The notes: generated from the sequence alone by a model not told the origin. Shown: positions 8,161 to 15,453, numbered from the stretch's first letter. The stretch: DNA of 64,000 nt from Shinella zoogloeoides (GCF_030733845.1 NZ_CP132311.1:1553501-1617500); one strand, 5' to 3'. Translations and numbers: made by a program.

Positions 8161-8400
8161 TCAATCTCGGCCGGGTAGACCGGAAAAATACTTCCGCGCG
8201 ACGTCCTCGATGACGGCACGGTGGATGATCGGATCGTATGATCCATCGGGGTAGTTTTCGAGCAGGTACTTGGCAAACGATTTGCGTGCTTCAGGGCGTC
8301 GATCGAACCAAAGCTCCGAAGTTATTTCCTCGAAGACCCTCTGCATTTCTGCGAGTTCTTCGGGCTGATAGACACCGCGTCCGACCCCAAATGATGTCAT
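8161..8400 (-). CDS. Hypothetical 79-residue protein
   Basis: A soluble, mostly helical protein. The start chosen is the ATG at 8400 (MTSFGVGRGVYQPEELAEMQ), with a GGGG tract about 9 bases upstream; ATG 8418 is also possible. The segment ELWFDRRPEARKSFAKYLLE and the C-terminus IIHRAVIEDVARKYF are the conserved-looking parts. I recall similar small proteins scattered in rhizobial genomes without known function. It faces a divergent gene across a region with two dyads (8507-8566). Confidence 0.6.
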   Translation of the reverse strand: MTSFGVGRGVYQPEELAEMQRVFEEITSELWFDRRPEARKSFAKYLLENYPDGSYDPIIHRAVIEDVARKYFSGLPGRD

Positions 8401-8506
8401 TTCTGTCGCCCCCGTCATTGCTGAGCGGATTGTAGGCAGTTTGAGCAGCGCCGCAAGGAACAATGGCGGGAGGTATCCATTCCCAACCGCGCCGAGACGG
8501 TGCTGA

Positions 8507-8566
8507 TTAACCTGAATCGTTTGGGTTAACCGACGCTAGCAGTGGTCTGTTGGCGGTCACTGACCG
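8507..8566. promoter_or_regulatory. Divergent intergenic region with two dyads
   Basis: Two inverted repeats lie between divergent genes starting at 8400 and 8592. One is TTAACC (8507-8512) with GGTTAA (8524-8529). The other is a perfect 13-base palindrome CGGTCACTGACCG (8554-8566), 25 bases before the ATG at 8592. Such spacing fits operators for a dimeric repressor; the regulator is unknown. Confidence 0.35.
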
Positions 8567-8591
8567 TATATGCAGGTCGGAGGACACGGTC

Positions 8592-8771
8592 ATGCAATAT
8601 GAAAATGGAATGCAGATCATCTATGACGTCCTGAAGAAGGGCGTCTTCGTCGAGTTTCGCGGCAAGTCCGAATACCTGGCCGGGCCGTTTGCAAACCAGC
8701 GAAGTGCGGTCGCTGCCGCGGAAGCTTATTGTCGGGAACGAGGTTGGAGTTCAAACCCGGAACGAACCTGA
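8592..8771 (+). CDS. Hypothetical 59-residue protein
   Basis: Start at 8592, with GGAGGA about 7 bases upstream; a longer frame from 8550 lacks such a site. The protein begins MQYENGMQIIYDVLKKGVFV and has a compact alternating strand/helix pattern with a C-terminal helix (RSAVAAAEAYCRERGW). It is the only plus-strand gene in a minus-strand stretch, and its 3' end overlaps the convergent gene by 21 bases. No family known. Confidence 0.55.
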   Translation: MQYENGMQIIYDVLKKGVFVEFRGKSEYLAGPFANQRSAVAAAEAYCRERGWSSNPERT

Positions 8772-8960
8772 CGTTTCATTGTGCTCCTTAGAATATTCTG
8801 GAGCCTTCGCGTCGCGCTCCAATCGCAGTGCTCGTAGCCTGTTCGTCTTCGCTTCTCGGGCTTTCCGCGCCTCTTCACCTAGCTGGCGAGCGACACGCGC
8901 GCTCTCGTCGAAATTACCCCAAAGCGAACCCGTCGGTGCTCGCTTTCGCTCTTTTTCCAT
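8751..8960 (-). CDS. Hypothetical highly charged helical protein
   Basis: 69 residues from the ATG at 8960, which has AGGAG about 9 bases upstream (a longer frame runs to 8993). The sequence (MEKERKRAPTGSLWGNFDES, then repeated Arg/Glu/Ala/Lys) predicts one long helix. Small charged proteins like this occur in phage early regions. It overlaps the convergent gene ending at 8771. Confidence 0.45.
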   Translation of the reverse strand: MEKERKRAPTGSLWGNFDESARVARQLGEEARKAREAKTNRLRALRLERDAKAPEYSKEHNETSGSFRV

Positions 8961-9040
8961 CGGATCGAACTCCTGACATCCCGCGCCTGGCACGCTGCCT
9001 CACTCCTTTCTCCAGATAGGGCGCGAATATATTGGGCCAA

Positions 9041-9070
9041 GAAAGAAAAAAGCCCCGCGCGGGGCGGGGC
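9041..9070 (-). terminator. Rho-independent terminator
   Basis: On the minus strand the GC hairpin GCCCC-GCGC-GGGGC (9052-9065) is followed by a T-rich run complementary to 9041-9051. It lies 100 bases downstream of the zinc-knuckle gene and would end the caspase gene cluster. Confidence 0.75.
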
Positions 9071-9170
9071 TAGTCGCTGTCAAAAAGTGGCGCCTACGAA
9101 ACGACCGACGAAGGAATTTGTTCCGCACGGCCCGGTCCATCTTCGTACCGAGGAAGACAGAGCCGGCGCG

Positions 9171-9368
9171 TCAGACCGGCAAGGCCGCGTATTTCGCTCT
9201 GATTTCGGCCGGCCAATAAGGGTAGTGCCGTTCGCACCACCACTGCGTCGTCGCAGCCCTGCCGGACGTATATCCGAGGCCACCCCATTTGGCGCAGCCA
9301 GGATGCTCGCAAAGGTGCTCTGTAACGCCGGCTGCGGTCGGCTGCTTGCTGTTGATCTCATCGGACAT
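9171..9368 (-). CDS. Small zinc-knuckle-like protein
   Basis: 65 residues starting MSDEINSKQPTAAGVTEHLC. Cys20, His22, Cys25, Cys45 and His48 (LCEHPGC and WWCERH) are placed like a small zinc-binding site, and the rest is Trp/Tyr-rich (WGGLGYTSG, HYPYWPAEIRAKY). I recall similar short proteins in rhizobial genomes and phages. There is no strong ribosome-binding site, and its ATG overlaps the end of the upstream ORF (stop 9358-9360), which suggests translational coupling. Confidence 0.6.
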   Translation of the reverse strand: MSDEINSKQPTAAGVTEHLCEHPGCAKWGGLGYTSGRAATTQWWCERHYPYWPAEIRAKYAALPV

Positions 9369-9555
9369 GAATTTGGTCTACGCCGAGTCGGTTATCAGCG
9401 CCAGCCGCGCGGGCTGAGGTGAGCGAGCCAGCGGATTTCGTTTTCGACACTCGCCGGCCGTGGCCCCGAGCGAGCCAATCATCGTACCAATCGTGGACAG
9501 CCTTCGCGTCCCCTCTAGCTTCGGCGCGAGCAAACGTCGATTTGCAGGCGGCCAC
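9358..9555 (-). CDS. Possible small ORF or fragment between caspase and zinc-knuckle genes
   Basis: A GTG-started frame of 65 codons overlaps the caspase gene end by 41 bases and the next gene start by 11. Residues AKAVHDWYDDWLARG resemble KAVEDWYDEGLARSG in the protein at 11348-11764, so it may be a shortened relative of that gene. The C-terminal half is low complexity (Ala/Ser/Arg) and unconvincing. Without the resemblance and the overlaps I would not call it. Confidence 0.3.
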   Translation of the reverse strand: MAACKSTFARAEARGDAKAVHDWYDDWLARGHGRRVSKTKSAGSLTSARAAGADNRLGVDQIHVR

Positions 9556-10690
9556 TTATTGGGCTCAAATAGTAGCACATACCTGGCTGCCCGACGACCG
9601 GCTTCGGCTTGCATCGGCCCCCCGCCCGAACCTGAGATTTATTGCACTCCTTGCAAACGCCAACGGCGGCATTTCGTGCTATTTTCAACGCAGCGACCGT
9701 AGGCGCGTCCAGTCGTTTCCGTGTTGCGCGCGCAAATCTCGAAAGGGCGGCTTGTGATGCTGCGCCCCAATTTCCGTCGATAGCACCGCGATAACAGCCC
9801 GCTCTTCGCAACTCCTTCTGAAGGGCGACGGCCACCTTCTCTTCTTCAATCTCATTTTCAGCGGACTCTTCAACAACGGTCGAGGTGACGGGCGAAAACG
9901 CATCGTCTGGCAAGGCGCTGCTCGACAGATAGAACTCCTCCTCAAGTGAGCTCAGCAACTGAGGAGATTGGCGGCTATCTGTCGCTAACCTCACCTGCTT
10001 TATTACTCTCTTGAAACTGGTGCCGATTTCCAATCCCGGGGCGCCTAAATGATCGATGAGAGCGCGGGTGAACGGCGAGTTTTGTCCATCTCCGTCCGAT
10101 GCGACTTGGCCGGGAGATGCCGCGAACGCCACCATTGTCCCCGCGCTCGAGGCAGCGATTGGCGCCAAGCCACGCGAGGATACGCTCCTGAATGTTCCGT
10201 CGGTGTTTCTATTCAGGGCTTCGGCGAGTGGATTGTTTCGACAAGCATCGAGGAAAACCAATGTAGTCTTCGCCCGGCTTTCAATCGCACTTATGATGCT
10301 GGCAAGAGGCACAGTTTCTGCAGGGATATCGAGTTCTGAGCCCAGCGTGGCGTCAACACCCAGCAGGTAGTTTTCACCTTTGAACTGCATTCCGTGGCCT
10401 GCAAAATAGAAGAGCGCTGTATCGGTTCTGCCAAGTTCCTTTGCAAAACGACTGAGTTCTTCTGCCAACTTTCTGCGGTCCGCGTTCAGAACCAGCTTCG
10501 CATCGAAGCCGTTCTGCTGCAAAAATGAAGCAAAGTCTGTCGCATCCTTTGACGCGTTGGGCAACTGTCCTACTTTGGAATAGTCGCTGCTACCCACCAC
10601 AAGCGCTAACCTACGCGCATTCGCGGGTGCGGGCGCGAAACTTACACAAAGAGCAACTACAAAACTCAAAGCGACGAGGAAGATCTTCAT
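9515..10690 (-). CDS. Secreted caspase-like (C14) protein with C-terminal peptidoglycan-binding-like segment
   Basis: 391 residues. A signal peptide (residues 1-26, ending PANA) precedes a caspase p20 domain: LALVVGSSDYSKVGQLPNAS near 28-47, the His motif YFAGHG (His99) and the Cys motif FLDACRNNP (Cys150), so both catalytic residues are present. The region after about 220 is a linker. Residues about 290-340 (LQKELRRAGCYRGAIDGNWG) look like a peptidoglycan-binding repeat, and the last 50 residues contain six cysteines. Bacterial orthocaspases of this type prefer Arg/Lys or Asp sites, but the target is unknown. The gene lies in accessory DNA beside a prophage and may be phage cargo, perhaps acting in the periplasm. 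Confidence 0.88.
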   Translation of the reverse strand: MKIFLVALSFVVALCVSFAPAPANARRLALVVGSSDYSKVGQLPNASKDATDFASFLQQNGFDAKLVLNADRRKLAEELSRFAKELGRTDTALFYFAGHGMQFKGENYLLGVDATLGSELDIPAETVPLASIISAIESRAKTTLVFLDACRNNPLAEALNRNTDGTFRSVSSRGLAPIAASSAGTMVAFAASPGQVASDGDGQNSPFTRALIDHLGAPGLEIGTSFKRVIKQVRLATDSRQSPQLLSSLEEEFYLSSSALPDDAFSPVTSTVVEESAENEIEEEKVAVALQKELRRAGCYRGAIDGNWGAASQAALSRFARATRKRLDAPTVAALKIARNAAVGVCKECNKSQVRAGGRCKPKPVVGQPGMCYYLSPISGRLQIDVCSRRS

Positions 10691-10882
10691 GCAGACCCCA
10701 CTTTAGGCAAGCCTCACAATGAGACAGAACGTACATGAAGCGTGTAAAATTCGGAACAAGCGTTATGCTGATCGCTATCAACTCTTGCAGAAAGCTCCGA
10801 ACTTCGACCCGCGATCCGGTGTGTCTAGCGCGATGGACCCATCCCATTTCTCTGGGCGCACATGAAACCCGGCAGTATAATT

Positions 10883-10900
10883 GACGCTTGGTGAAGCGTC
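10883..10900 (-). terminator. Hairpin after the 10920-11138 gene (weak terminator candidate)
   Basis: A perfect 7-base inverted repeat (GACGCTT / AAGCGTC) with a 4-base loop, 19 bases downstream of the minus-strand stop. It lacks a good T run, so termination is uncertain. Confidence 0.3.
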
Positions 10901-10919
10901 CGCACATCGTCGCTACAAC

Positions 10920-11138
10920 TCAGGCCGGATCGTCGGCCGGGTCAGGATCTTCCCGGTAGCAAAGCTCTTGCTGATCGGCAATATTTCTGACCGCGGCGAA
11001 AGCAACTGCCGGCGGCCAACCCGCCTGAATTATCTCGTCGATGAGCGTGCGGACCGGCCCCTCGATGACGAATTCGCAGTCGATCTGCATATCGGCGTCG
11101 CCGAGAGGCTTTCGAGGAGAGGGTATGCGCTGTGTCAT
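10920..11138 (-). CDS. Hypothetical 72-residue acidic protein
   Basis: The start is the ATG at 11138, with GGAGG about 6 bases upstream; the longer frame to 11219 has no such site. The protein runs MTQRIPSPRKPLGDADMQID and then a helical core (RTLIDEIIQAGWPPAVAFAA, VRNIADQQELCY) with an acidic tail (REDPDPADDPA). Similar small proteins with a DEIIxAGW core occur in rhizobial genomes to my recollection. Function unknown. Confidence 0.6.
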   Translation of the reverse strand: MTQRIPSPRKPLGDADMQIDCEFVIEGPVRTLIDEIIQAGWPPAVAFAAVRNIADQQELCYREDPDPADDPA

Positions 11139-11199
11139 GTGATCCTCCATTGCTTTGGAGGATAGGGCGGCGCATCGAACCCGACAAGGCCCGCGGGAG

Positions 11200-11400
11200 C
11201 TACGGAGCCAGTCTGTCACTTATGTCTATCTGTGGCACCCATCGACCGCGTGAGCGCATCCGCAACAGTTTTACGTCGACCATAAGGCCGGCTACGTGAG
11301 CGCGCCGGATTGCCCAATTGAGGATCCGCATAGCTTCGGCCATGTGCTCAATGGCTTCGGCCTGTTCTTCGTCTCTCGAATAATAGTTGTTCGCTTCCAT
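11200..11400 (-). CDS. Hypothetical 66-residue protein
   Basis: Starts MEANNYYSRDEEQAEAIEHM, with AGGTGG about 5 bases upstream. It is a helical N-terminal half followed by a basic stretch (RMRSRGRWVPQIDISDRLAP). It overlaps the 3' end of the upstream gene by 53 bases in another frame. It is part of a run of tightly packed minus-strand genes. No family recognised. Confidence 0.55.
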   Translation of the reverse strand: MEANNYYSRDEEQAEAIEHMAEAMRILNWAIRRAHVAGLMVDVKLLRMRSRGRWVPQIDISDRLAP

Positions 11401-11764
11401 CGGCCCACCTTTCGAGCCACACGGGTAGTCCGTTCGCGTCGAGTGGCCCTATCTTGCGCGCGACGGATTCTGGTCTCTCGCCGCTCCTGGCAAGTCCTTC
11501 ATCATACCAGTCTTCGACCGCCTTTGCGGCTTCCCAAGCCTCCACGCACCTTCCCGAGTGCGGCATAGGCCGCTGAAACTTTCCCCACGCCGAGCAATTT
11601 CCGCTCCACAGGAACATGCCGCGCTTAAGACTGGTTCGATCTCGCGACACCCGACCGATGCAAAGCCCGTCGTGGTAGGCTGACCAGTCTTCCTTCTCTT
11701 CGCCCGGCCAAGTCAGGACCCAGTGGTATTTGCGGCGCCATGTGGGTTTGGCATCGTGATTCAC
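11348..11764 (-). CDS. Hypothetical 138-residue Trp-rich protein
   Basis: The start chosen is the GTG at 11764, which overlaps the upstream stop as GTGA; this coupling is better than the frame start at 11788. Ten tryptophans are present. The core WVLTWPGEEKEDWSAYHDGL, the central LWSGNCSAW, and AKAVEDWYDEGLARSGE near residue 95 are the notable parts. The last 53 bases overlap the next gene. A shortened relative of the AKAV-DWYD segment appears in the 9358-9555 frame. Function unknown; the Trp-rich beta pattern suggests a small ligand- or DNA-related phage protein. Confidence 0.6.
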   Translation of the reverse strand: MNHDAKPTWRRKYHWVLTWPGEEKEDWSAYHDGLCIGRVSRDRTSLKRGMFLWSGNCSAWGKFQRPMPHSGRCVEAWEAAKAVEDWYDEGLARSGERPESVARKIGPLDANGLPVWLERWADGSEQLLFERRRTGRSH

Positions 11765-11958
11765 TCCCGATCCGTCTGTGGCCGCCAACCTCGGACGAAG
11801 CCGCGACTGTAAGCCCGGCCGGCTAGCTCAAGCTGCCAACGCAGGTAGGCGCAATCGGCAAGCAGTGTGGCGATAGCGGCGCGGGCGTTACCATCGTGCC
11901 AAGCCAATGCGTCATCAATCTCGTTTCGGTCATCAACTTGTTTGTCGAGCGGGCGCAC
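11761..11958 (-). CDS. Hypothetical 65-residue protein
   Basis: A GTG start at 11958 with GGAGAA about 10 bases upstream. It is helical: MRPLDKQVDDRNEIDDALAW, then ARAAIATLLADCAYLRWQLE, then GFVRGWRPQ. The ATLLxDCAxLRxQL helix and GFxRGWRP ending are familiar to me from rhizobial genomes as an uncharacterised conserved protein. It overlaps the next gene by 4 bases (GTGA). Confidence 0.6.
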   Translation of the reverse strand: MRPLDKQVDDRNEIDDALAWHDGNARAAIATLLADCAYLRWQLELAGRAYSRGFVRGWRPQTDRE

Positions 11959-12084
11959 GTCGTCGTTCTCCTGTGTCTATGCCATAGCAAGGCATCATAT
12001 CTTCGGGATCAGATTAGCGGCCGCATCGCCGGTGTGTTCTCAATATGTTCTGGTGGCGGAAAGAGTCAACCGCTATCCAGACGC

Positions 12085-12483
12085 CTATGCTTTTCCCTTT
12101 GGCCTACTTTGTTTCCCCAGCGCCTTGCGCCCACGTTTCGCTGAGCCCTCTTTGGCCGGCTTCGTCAGGCGCCATTGAAGTTCAGCAACTAATCGCTGCT
12201 CTTCCTCTTCATCCACTTTGTCCCAAAAGTCTGTGTCGTCGTTCCACGTTTTGAGAACGTTCAGCATTTGCGGAGAAGTCTCGATGTCACGAAGTATCAG
12301 GACCCAGCCGCCCGGATTAAGAAAATAGCGACGGAGTACGGAGTGAAAAACAGGTGGACGGTGAAGCGGGGAGCATAAGGTGTCTCCAACATTGGGACAT
12401 GCGCCCATGACCTCAAAGGGTTGATCCCACCAGAACTCCAACTCGGCATCTTTGCCTAAAATGTATGCTCGAATGCGCGTCAC
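12085..12483 (-). CDS. Hypothetical 132-residue protein with basic tail
   Basis: A GTG start at 12483 without a strong ribosome-binding site, so the 5' end is uncertain. The first 70 residues have beta character (RAYILGKDAELEFWWDQPFE), followed by an acidic patch (DKVDEEEEQRLVAELQW) and a very basic C-terminus (KRGRKALGKQSRPKGKA). Such a basic tail may contact nucleic acid. No family recognised. Confidence 0.5.
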   Translation of the reverse strand: MTRIRAYILGKDAELEFWWDQPFEVMGACPNVGDTLCSPLHRPPVFHSVLRRYFLNPGGWVLILRDIETSPQMLNVLKTWNDDTDFWDKVDEEEEQRLVAELQWRLTKPAKEGSAKRGRKALGKQSRPKGKA

Positions 12484-12559
12484 TGGCTACGTGCCCCTGA
12501 TGCTTATAGGGAGATTGCCATGCAATGATCGTCGGGCGCGAAATGAGGGCGGATATAAG

Positions 12560-12958
12560 TCAAAACTCACTCAAGCGATGTGTCGTTTTGGTGGCTCGGA
12601 GTCTGTTGGCTTCAGGCGCGCCCGTTCCCTCCTTCTCTACGCGCTCGACTTCGTTGAGGAGAATCCGAACTAATTTTCCGTCCAGCCTAAAATGCGCCAG
12701 TAGCCCAGCCTTGATGAGATTTCGCACGTGTTGCTCGGAGCAGTGCCAGCGTTTCGCGAGGGTCGTGGGGGAAAAGACTGGTGGCGCTTCAACACTGGTA
12801 GCTTCCAGGTCTTCTGTGGGCGCAACGAATGGCTGTTGATGGACGTCGATCTGAATTGAGCCATCCGAGCGTAGGTACACAGAAACGCCTTTTTCGATGG
12901 CAATATCCGAGGCTGCGCGAACTTCATCTGCCGACCATTTGCCGACCATCTGTGCCAT
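12560..12958 (-). CDS. HTH_17 / excisionase-like DNA-binding protein
   Basis: 132 residues starting MAQMVGKWSADEVRAASDIA, with GGAGGATAATC upstream of the ATG. Residues about 61-108 (FSPTTLAKRWHCSEQHVRNL, then LDGKLVRILLNEVERVE) form a MerR-like winged helix as in HTH_17/excisionase family proteins, which bind phage attachment or promoter DNA. The N-terminal 45 residues form a separate small alpha/beta unit. It is divergent from the gene at 13015. In this place it could be an excisionase or a transcriptional regulator of the accessory cluster; no integrase is nearby. Confidence 0.75.
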   Translation of the reverse strand: MAQMVGKWSADEVRAASDIAIEKGVSVYLRSDGSIQIDVHQQPFVAPTEDLEATSVEAPPVFSPTTLAKRWHCSEQHVRNLIKAGLLAHFRLDGKLVRILLNEVERVEKEGTGAPEANRLRATKTTHRLSEF

Positions 12959-13014
12959 GATTATCCTCCAAAATCGGCAGGCCCCCCCGCCCGGGTTTCG
13001 CTTCTTGGAACGTT

Positions 13015-13236
13015 ATGCCACCAATTAGGAAACGCTCACATGAAAATACGATATTGACCAGACCTCTCCTCATTACGCAGGTCCAAGTCGCCGCCATCTG
13101 CAGAGGCGCAGCAAAGGCAGGTTTCGTCGCAGAACTTACCATCGGGGAAGTTACCGTGCGTTTGATGCCGGAGGCCATGGTGAATTCAGAACGGCCGTGG
13201 GAGCCCAAGGTAAACAAGGGGCGAGGCTATCTTTGA
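13015..13236 (+). CDS. Hypothetical 73-residue protein divergent from the HTH gene
   Basis: Starts MPPIRKRSHENTILTRPLLI, with GGAA a few bases upstream. The core TQVQVAAICRGAAKAGFVAE, then LTIGEVTVRLMP, is a pattern I associate with small proteins found beside integrases and HTH proteins in rhizobial phages and islands: a helix, then a two-strand hairpin. Its 57-base separation from the divergent HTH gene suggests shared control. Function unknown. Confidence 0.55.
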   Translation: MPPIRKRSHENTILTRPLLITQVQVAAICRGAAKAGFVAELTIGEVTVRLMPEAMVNSERPWEPKVNKGRGYL

Positions 13237-13347
13237 CTTAGTATCGGCACGGGGAATGTACCCTGAGTAAAAAAGTTAGCCGTGCGTTCTACTCCGCAGC
13301 GTCTATTGGCGGCATCTGCGCAAAATTGCGCACATCCCGCGACCGGC

Positions 13348-13515
13348 TTAGTTTTCAGCCGGTTGCTCTTCCTGTTGGTCGCCCTCGGTGAGGAGATACC
13401 CTTGCCCGATCAACCAGTCTCGGGCGATCACCGCAAGCGCTTCCTCGCGCGTGATGTCCTGTTCCAAGGCAAAGCGGTCTAGGGCTTCTTCGACCTCCGG
13501 CGTCAGTTCCATCAT
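13348..13515 (-). CDS. Hypothetical 55-residue ribbon-helix-helix-like protein
   Basis: The start chosen is the ATG at 13515 in an ATGATG pair, with GGGAG about 6 bases upstream. The protein (MMELTPEVEEALDRFALEQD, then ITREEALAVIARDWL) has the strand-helix-helix order of small RHH regulators, followed by a short acidic tail. It may be a DNA-binding regulator or an antitoxin without a visible toxin beside it. Confidence 0.5.
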   Translation of the reverse strand: MMELTPEVEEALDRFALEQDITREEALAVIARDWLIGQGYLLTEGDQQEEQPAEN

Positions 13516-13822
13516 TCCATCTCCCGAAACGATCATAACGGAAGCCGCTCGGCAGGACGTGCGGAACGCTTTGCGGCTCCCGGCCTGCATCGCAGCAAGC
13601 ATTTTGAGATATGGCGCTGTTTGCGCGGGAGGCAATTGAGCGTCCCGCGCAATTACACCGGAAGAAGGCGGGTATTTAAGCGGGTATTTTTATTGACGAG
13701 GTATAAAATAGTTCTCTGAAATCAAACATTAACCGCGAATAGATTTACGGTCACCTCTTCCGCCATTGCGTTCTTATCGTGCTCGAAGGTTCGCATAGTG
13801 GCACCGGGGCGAGGAGTAGCCG
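13516..13822. other. Gene-free AT-richer stretch with a short tandem repeat
   Basis: About 307 bases without a supportable gene. It contains two copies of GCGGGTATTT at 13668-13677 and 13680-13689 (12-base period), then an A/T-rich segment around 13685-13735. This is a candidate for the phage/host junction or for promoter elements of the flanking genes. No convincing terminator or promoter was identified. Confidence 0.4.
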
Positions 13823-14968
13823 TTACACGGTGCCGGTCCTGAAACTCAAGGCAGATTTCAGTCTGGTCGCAAGCTGCTTGTGACGCCGTTCGCCGATGTG
13901 AGCTATTGCGATCGCAACCGGGATCGGAATGAGGATGGCGGCCGTGGCGCCATACCAGGCGCTATCGGGCCAGAGCCTGAACAGCGCCTCCTGAATCGGG
14001 TGGTGAACCAGATAAAGCGAGAAGCTGAAGTCGGCGACGTAGCGGATGAACGACCTGAGCTGCCTGCGATCCGCCGTAAAAGCCGTCGACTGCGTGAAAG
14101 CGCATATTCCAGCGAACGCGACGGCGACCCAAATATAGGCCGGCAGATTGTACTCGGCTTCCGGTTCGATCGATTTTCGCAGGAGATACAAGCCGATGGC
14201 GACCATCGCGATCGCGGTTGCCGGCGGGATTCTGACTCTGGACACCAAGTAGTAGGCGACGAAACCCAAGAGCCACATATACGATATCTGGTTGCCCGGC
14301 CGGATCTCGAACGCGATGCCGAGATAGATGTACGGCACCCACGAGACGAGGATGGCGCCGAGGATCAGGACAGCCGACTGTTGCCTCAGGCCGAAGAACA
14401 GAAACCCCGCAAAAAGGTAGATATGGAATTCGACCGCGAGGGACCAGAGATGCGAGGCGGTCTGCATGCTCGGCACGCAGGCGATTTCACACCATGTAGT
14501 GCCAAACGCGTTCAGCATCAGCACGTGTTGCAGCCAGTTGGCGAACGTGAATGGATCCTCAAGTCTTCCGGCTTTCTGAAGTCCCCAGCCGATAATTCCG
14601 ATGAGCAGCATCGCTGGGAAAAATGAGCTGTAGATTCGTGCGAACCTGTCGATCAGGAACGATGCGACGCCTTTGTCCTGCGAGCGGTCCAGAACGAAGG
14701 CGATCAGGAATCCGGATAGAACGAAGAAGCCGATAACCGCGAGGTTCTGGATATACGGAAACGCCGGCGGCTGAAGGAACAGTGCCACGCCGAAAAACGA
14801 AGTGGCATGCCCGATCAGCACGGCAAATGCGGCAAGGCTGCGCAGAAGATCGAGTATTAGTGACGTGTCGTTGTGTTCCGGATTGAGGTCTAGTGCCATT
14901 CTCACGATATCCGCTTGCCCAGTCTGTCCCGCTATATGACGAGCGTGCGACGAGCAACCGATTTTCAT
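13823..14968 (-). CDS. Membrane acyltransferase 3 family (OafA/YrhL-like)
   Basis: Up to 381 residues; starts at 14968 (AAAGGC upstream) or 14899 (MALDLNPEHNDTSLILDLLR). About ten hydrophobic spans run through the protein. The first span carries LRSLAAFAVLIGHATSFF with the conserved Arg and His of acyltransferase-3 enzymes, and GFFVLSGFLIAFVL follows. These enzymes acylate (often O-acetylate) sugars of LPS, exopolysaccharide or Nod-type molecules at the inner membrane. Location beside a prophage suggests a serotype-converting cargo gene. The acceptor cannot be read from sequence. Confidence 0.85.
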   Translation of the reverse strand: MKIGCSSHARHIAGQTGQADIVRMALDLNPEHNDTSLILDLLRSLAAFAVLIGHATSFFGVALFLQPPAFPYIQNLAVIGFFVLSGFLIAFVLDRSQDKGVASFLIDRFARIYSSFFPAMLLIGIIGWGLQKAGRLEDPFTFANWLQHVLMLNAFGTTWCEIACVPSMQTASHLWSLAVEFHIYLFAGFLFFGLRQQSAVLILGAILVSWVPYIYLGIAFEIRPGNQISYMWLLGFVAYYLVSRVRIPPATAIAMVAIGLYLLRKSIEPEAEYNLPAYIWVAVAFAGICAFTQSTAFTADRRQLRSFIRYVADFSFSLYLVHHPIQEALFRLWPDSAWYGATAAILIPIPVAIAIAHIGERRHKQLATRLKSALSFRTGTV

Positions 14969-15060
14969 GCCTTTGAACGTTCAACATGCGTCATTCCCGC
15001 CGTTCCGCATTCCATGCGTCGGCGCGTCAGATCGAGGTCGTTCCCGATGGTCCCGTGATG

Positions 15061-15210
15061 CTAGCGAGCGCTATCCGTCACCTGGGGCTGGATCGTGGAT
15101 CCGTCGTCCGGTTGGGCGGGGGGCGGCTCGGCTTCTATGAGAAGCACGCTGACGATGAGGGCGGCGAGGGTGCCGAGGAGGATGACGAAGAGAAGGCCTG
15201 ATTTGTCCAT
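15061..15210 (-). CDS. Small single-span membrane protein
   Basis: 49 residues beginning MDKSGLLFVILLGTLAALIV. One membrane span is followed by a Pro/Asp/Thr-rich tail (PPPAQPDDGS). The ribosome-binding site is weak, which lowers confidence, but the hydrophobic pattern is clean. It is upstream of and co-directional with the acyltransferase, 92 bases away. Confidence 0.4.
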   Translation of the reverse strand: MDKSGLLFVILLGTLAALIVSVLLIEAEPPPAQPDDGSTIQPQVTDSAR

Positions 15211-15453
15211 GGTTCGAATTCTAGGGCGCAATGCGATGGATTCGAGGCAAGGACGGGCTTCGATGCGCAATCGACGCCGTAGGGAGGCAGCGCGAACCGC
15301 GCAGTGTTGTCTCGCTTCGTGCCACCTTGCGGCGATCGGCGCGCGAGCGGCTACAACTTTTCCCGACTTGTTGCTGACGCATTGTCGTCTTAAGGTTTTT
15401 GCGCAACCGAAAGCAATGTTGCCGGCTGGATGCGAAAAAAAGGGGAGGACGCA

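Noticed and set aside
10611-10907. The minus-strand ORF starts MCGRFTKR, like the N-terminus of SRAP/YedK proteins with catalytic Cys2
   Set aside because: Only eight residues match and nothing after them resembles the family. The same bases are part of a 7-base inverted repeat (10883-10900), which explains part of the pattern.
13015-13347. An integrase expected after the small protein at 13015
   Set aside because: No recombinase motif is present downstream; the following 110 bases are non-coding.
14986-15201. A plus-strand ORF of 71 codons
   Set aside because: It is the antisense reading of the small membrane protein at 15061-15210, and its acidic low-complexity tail is a shadow effect.
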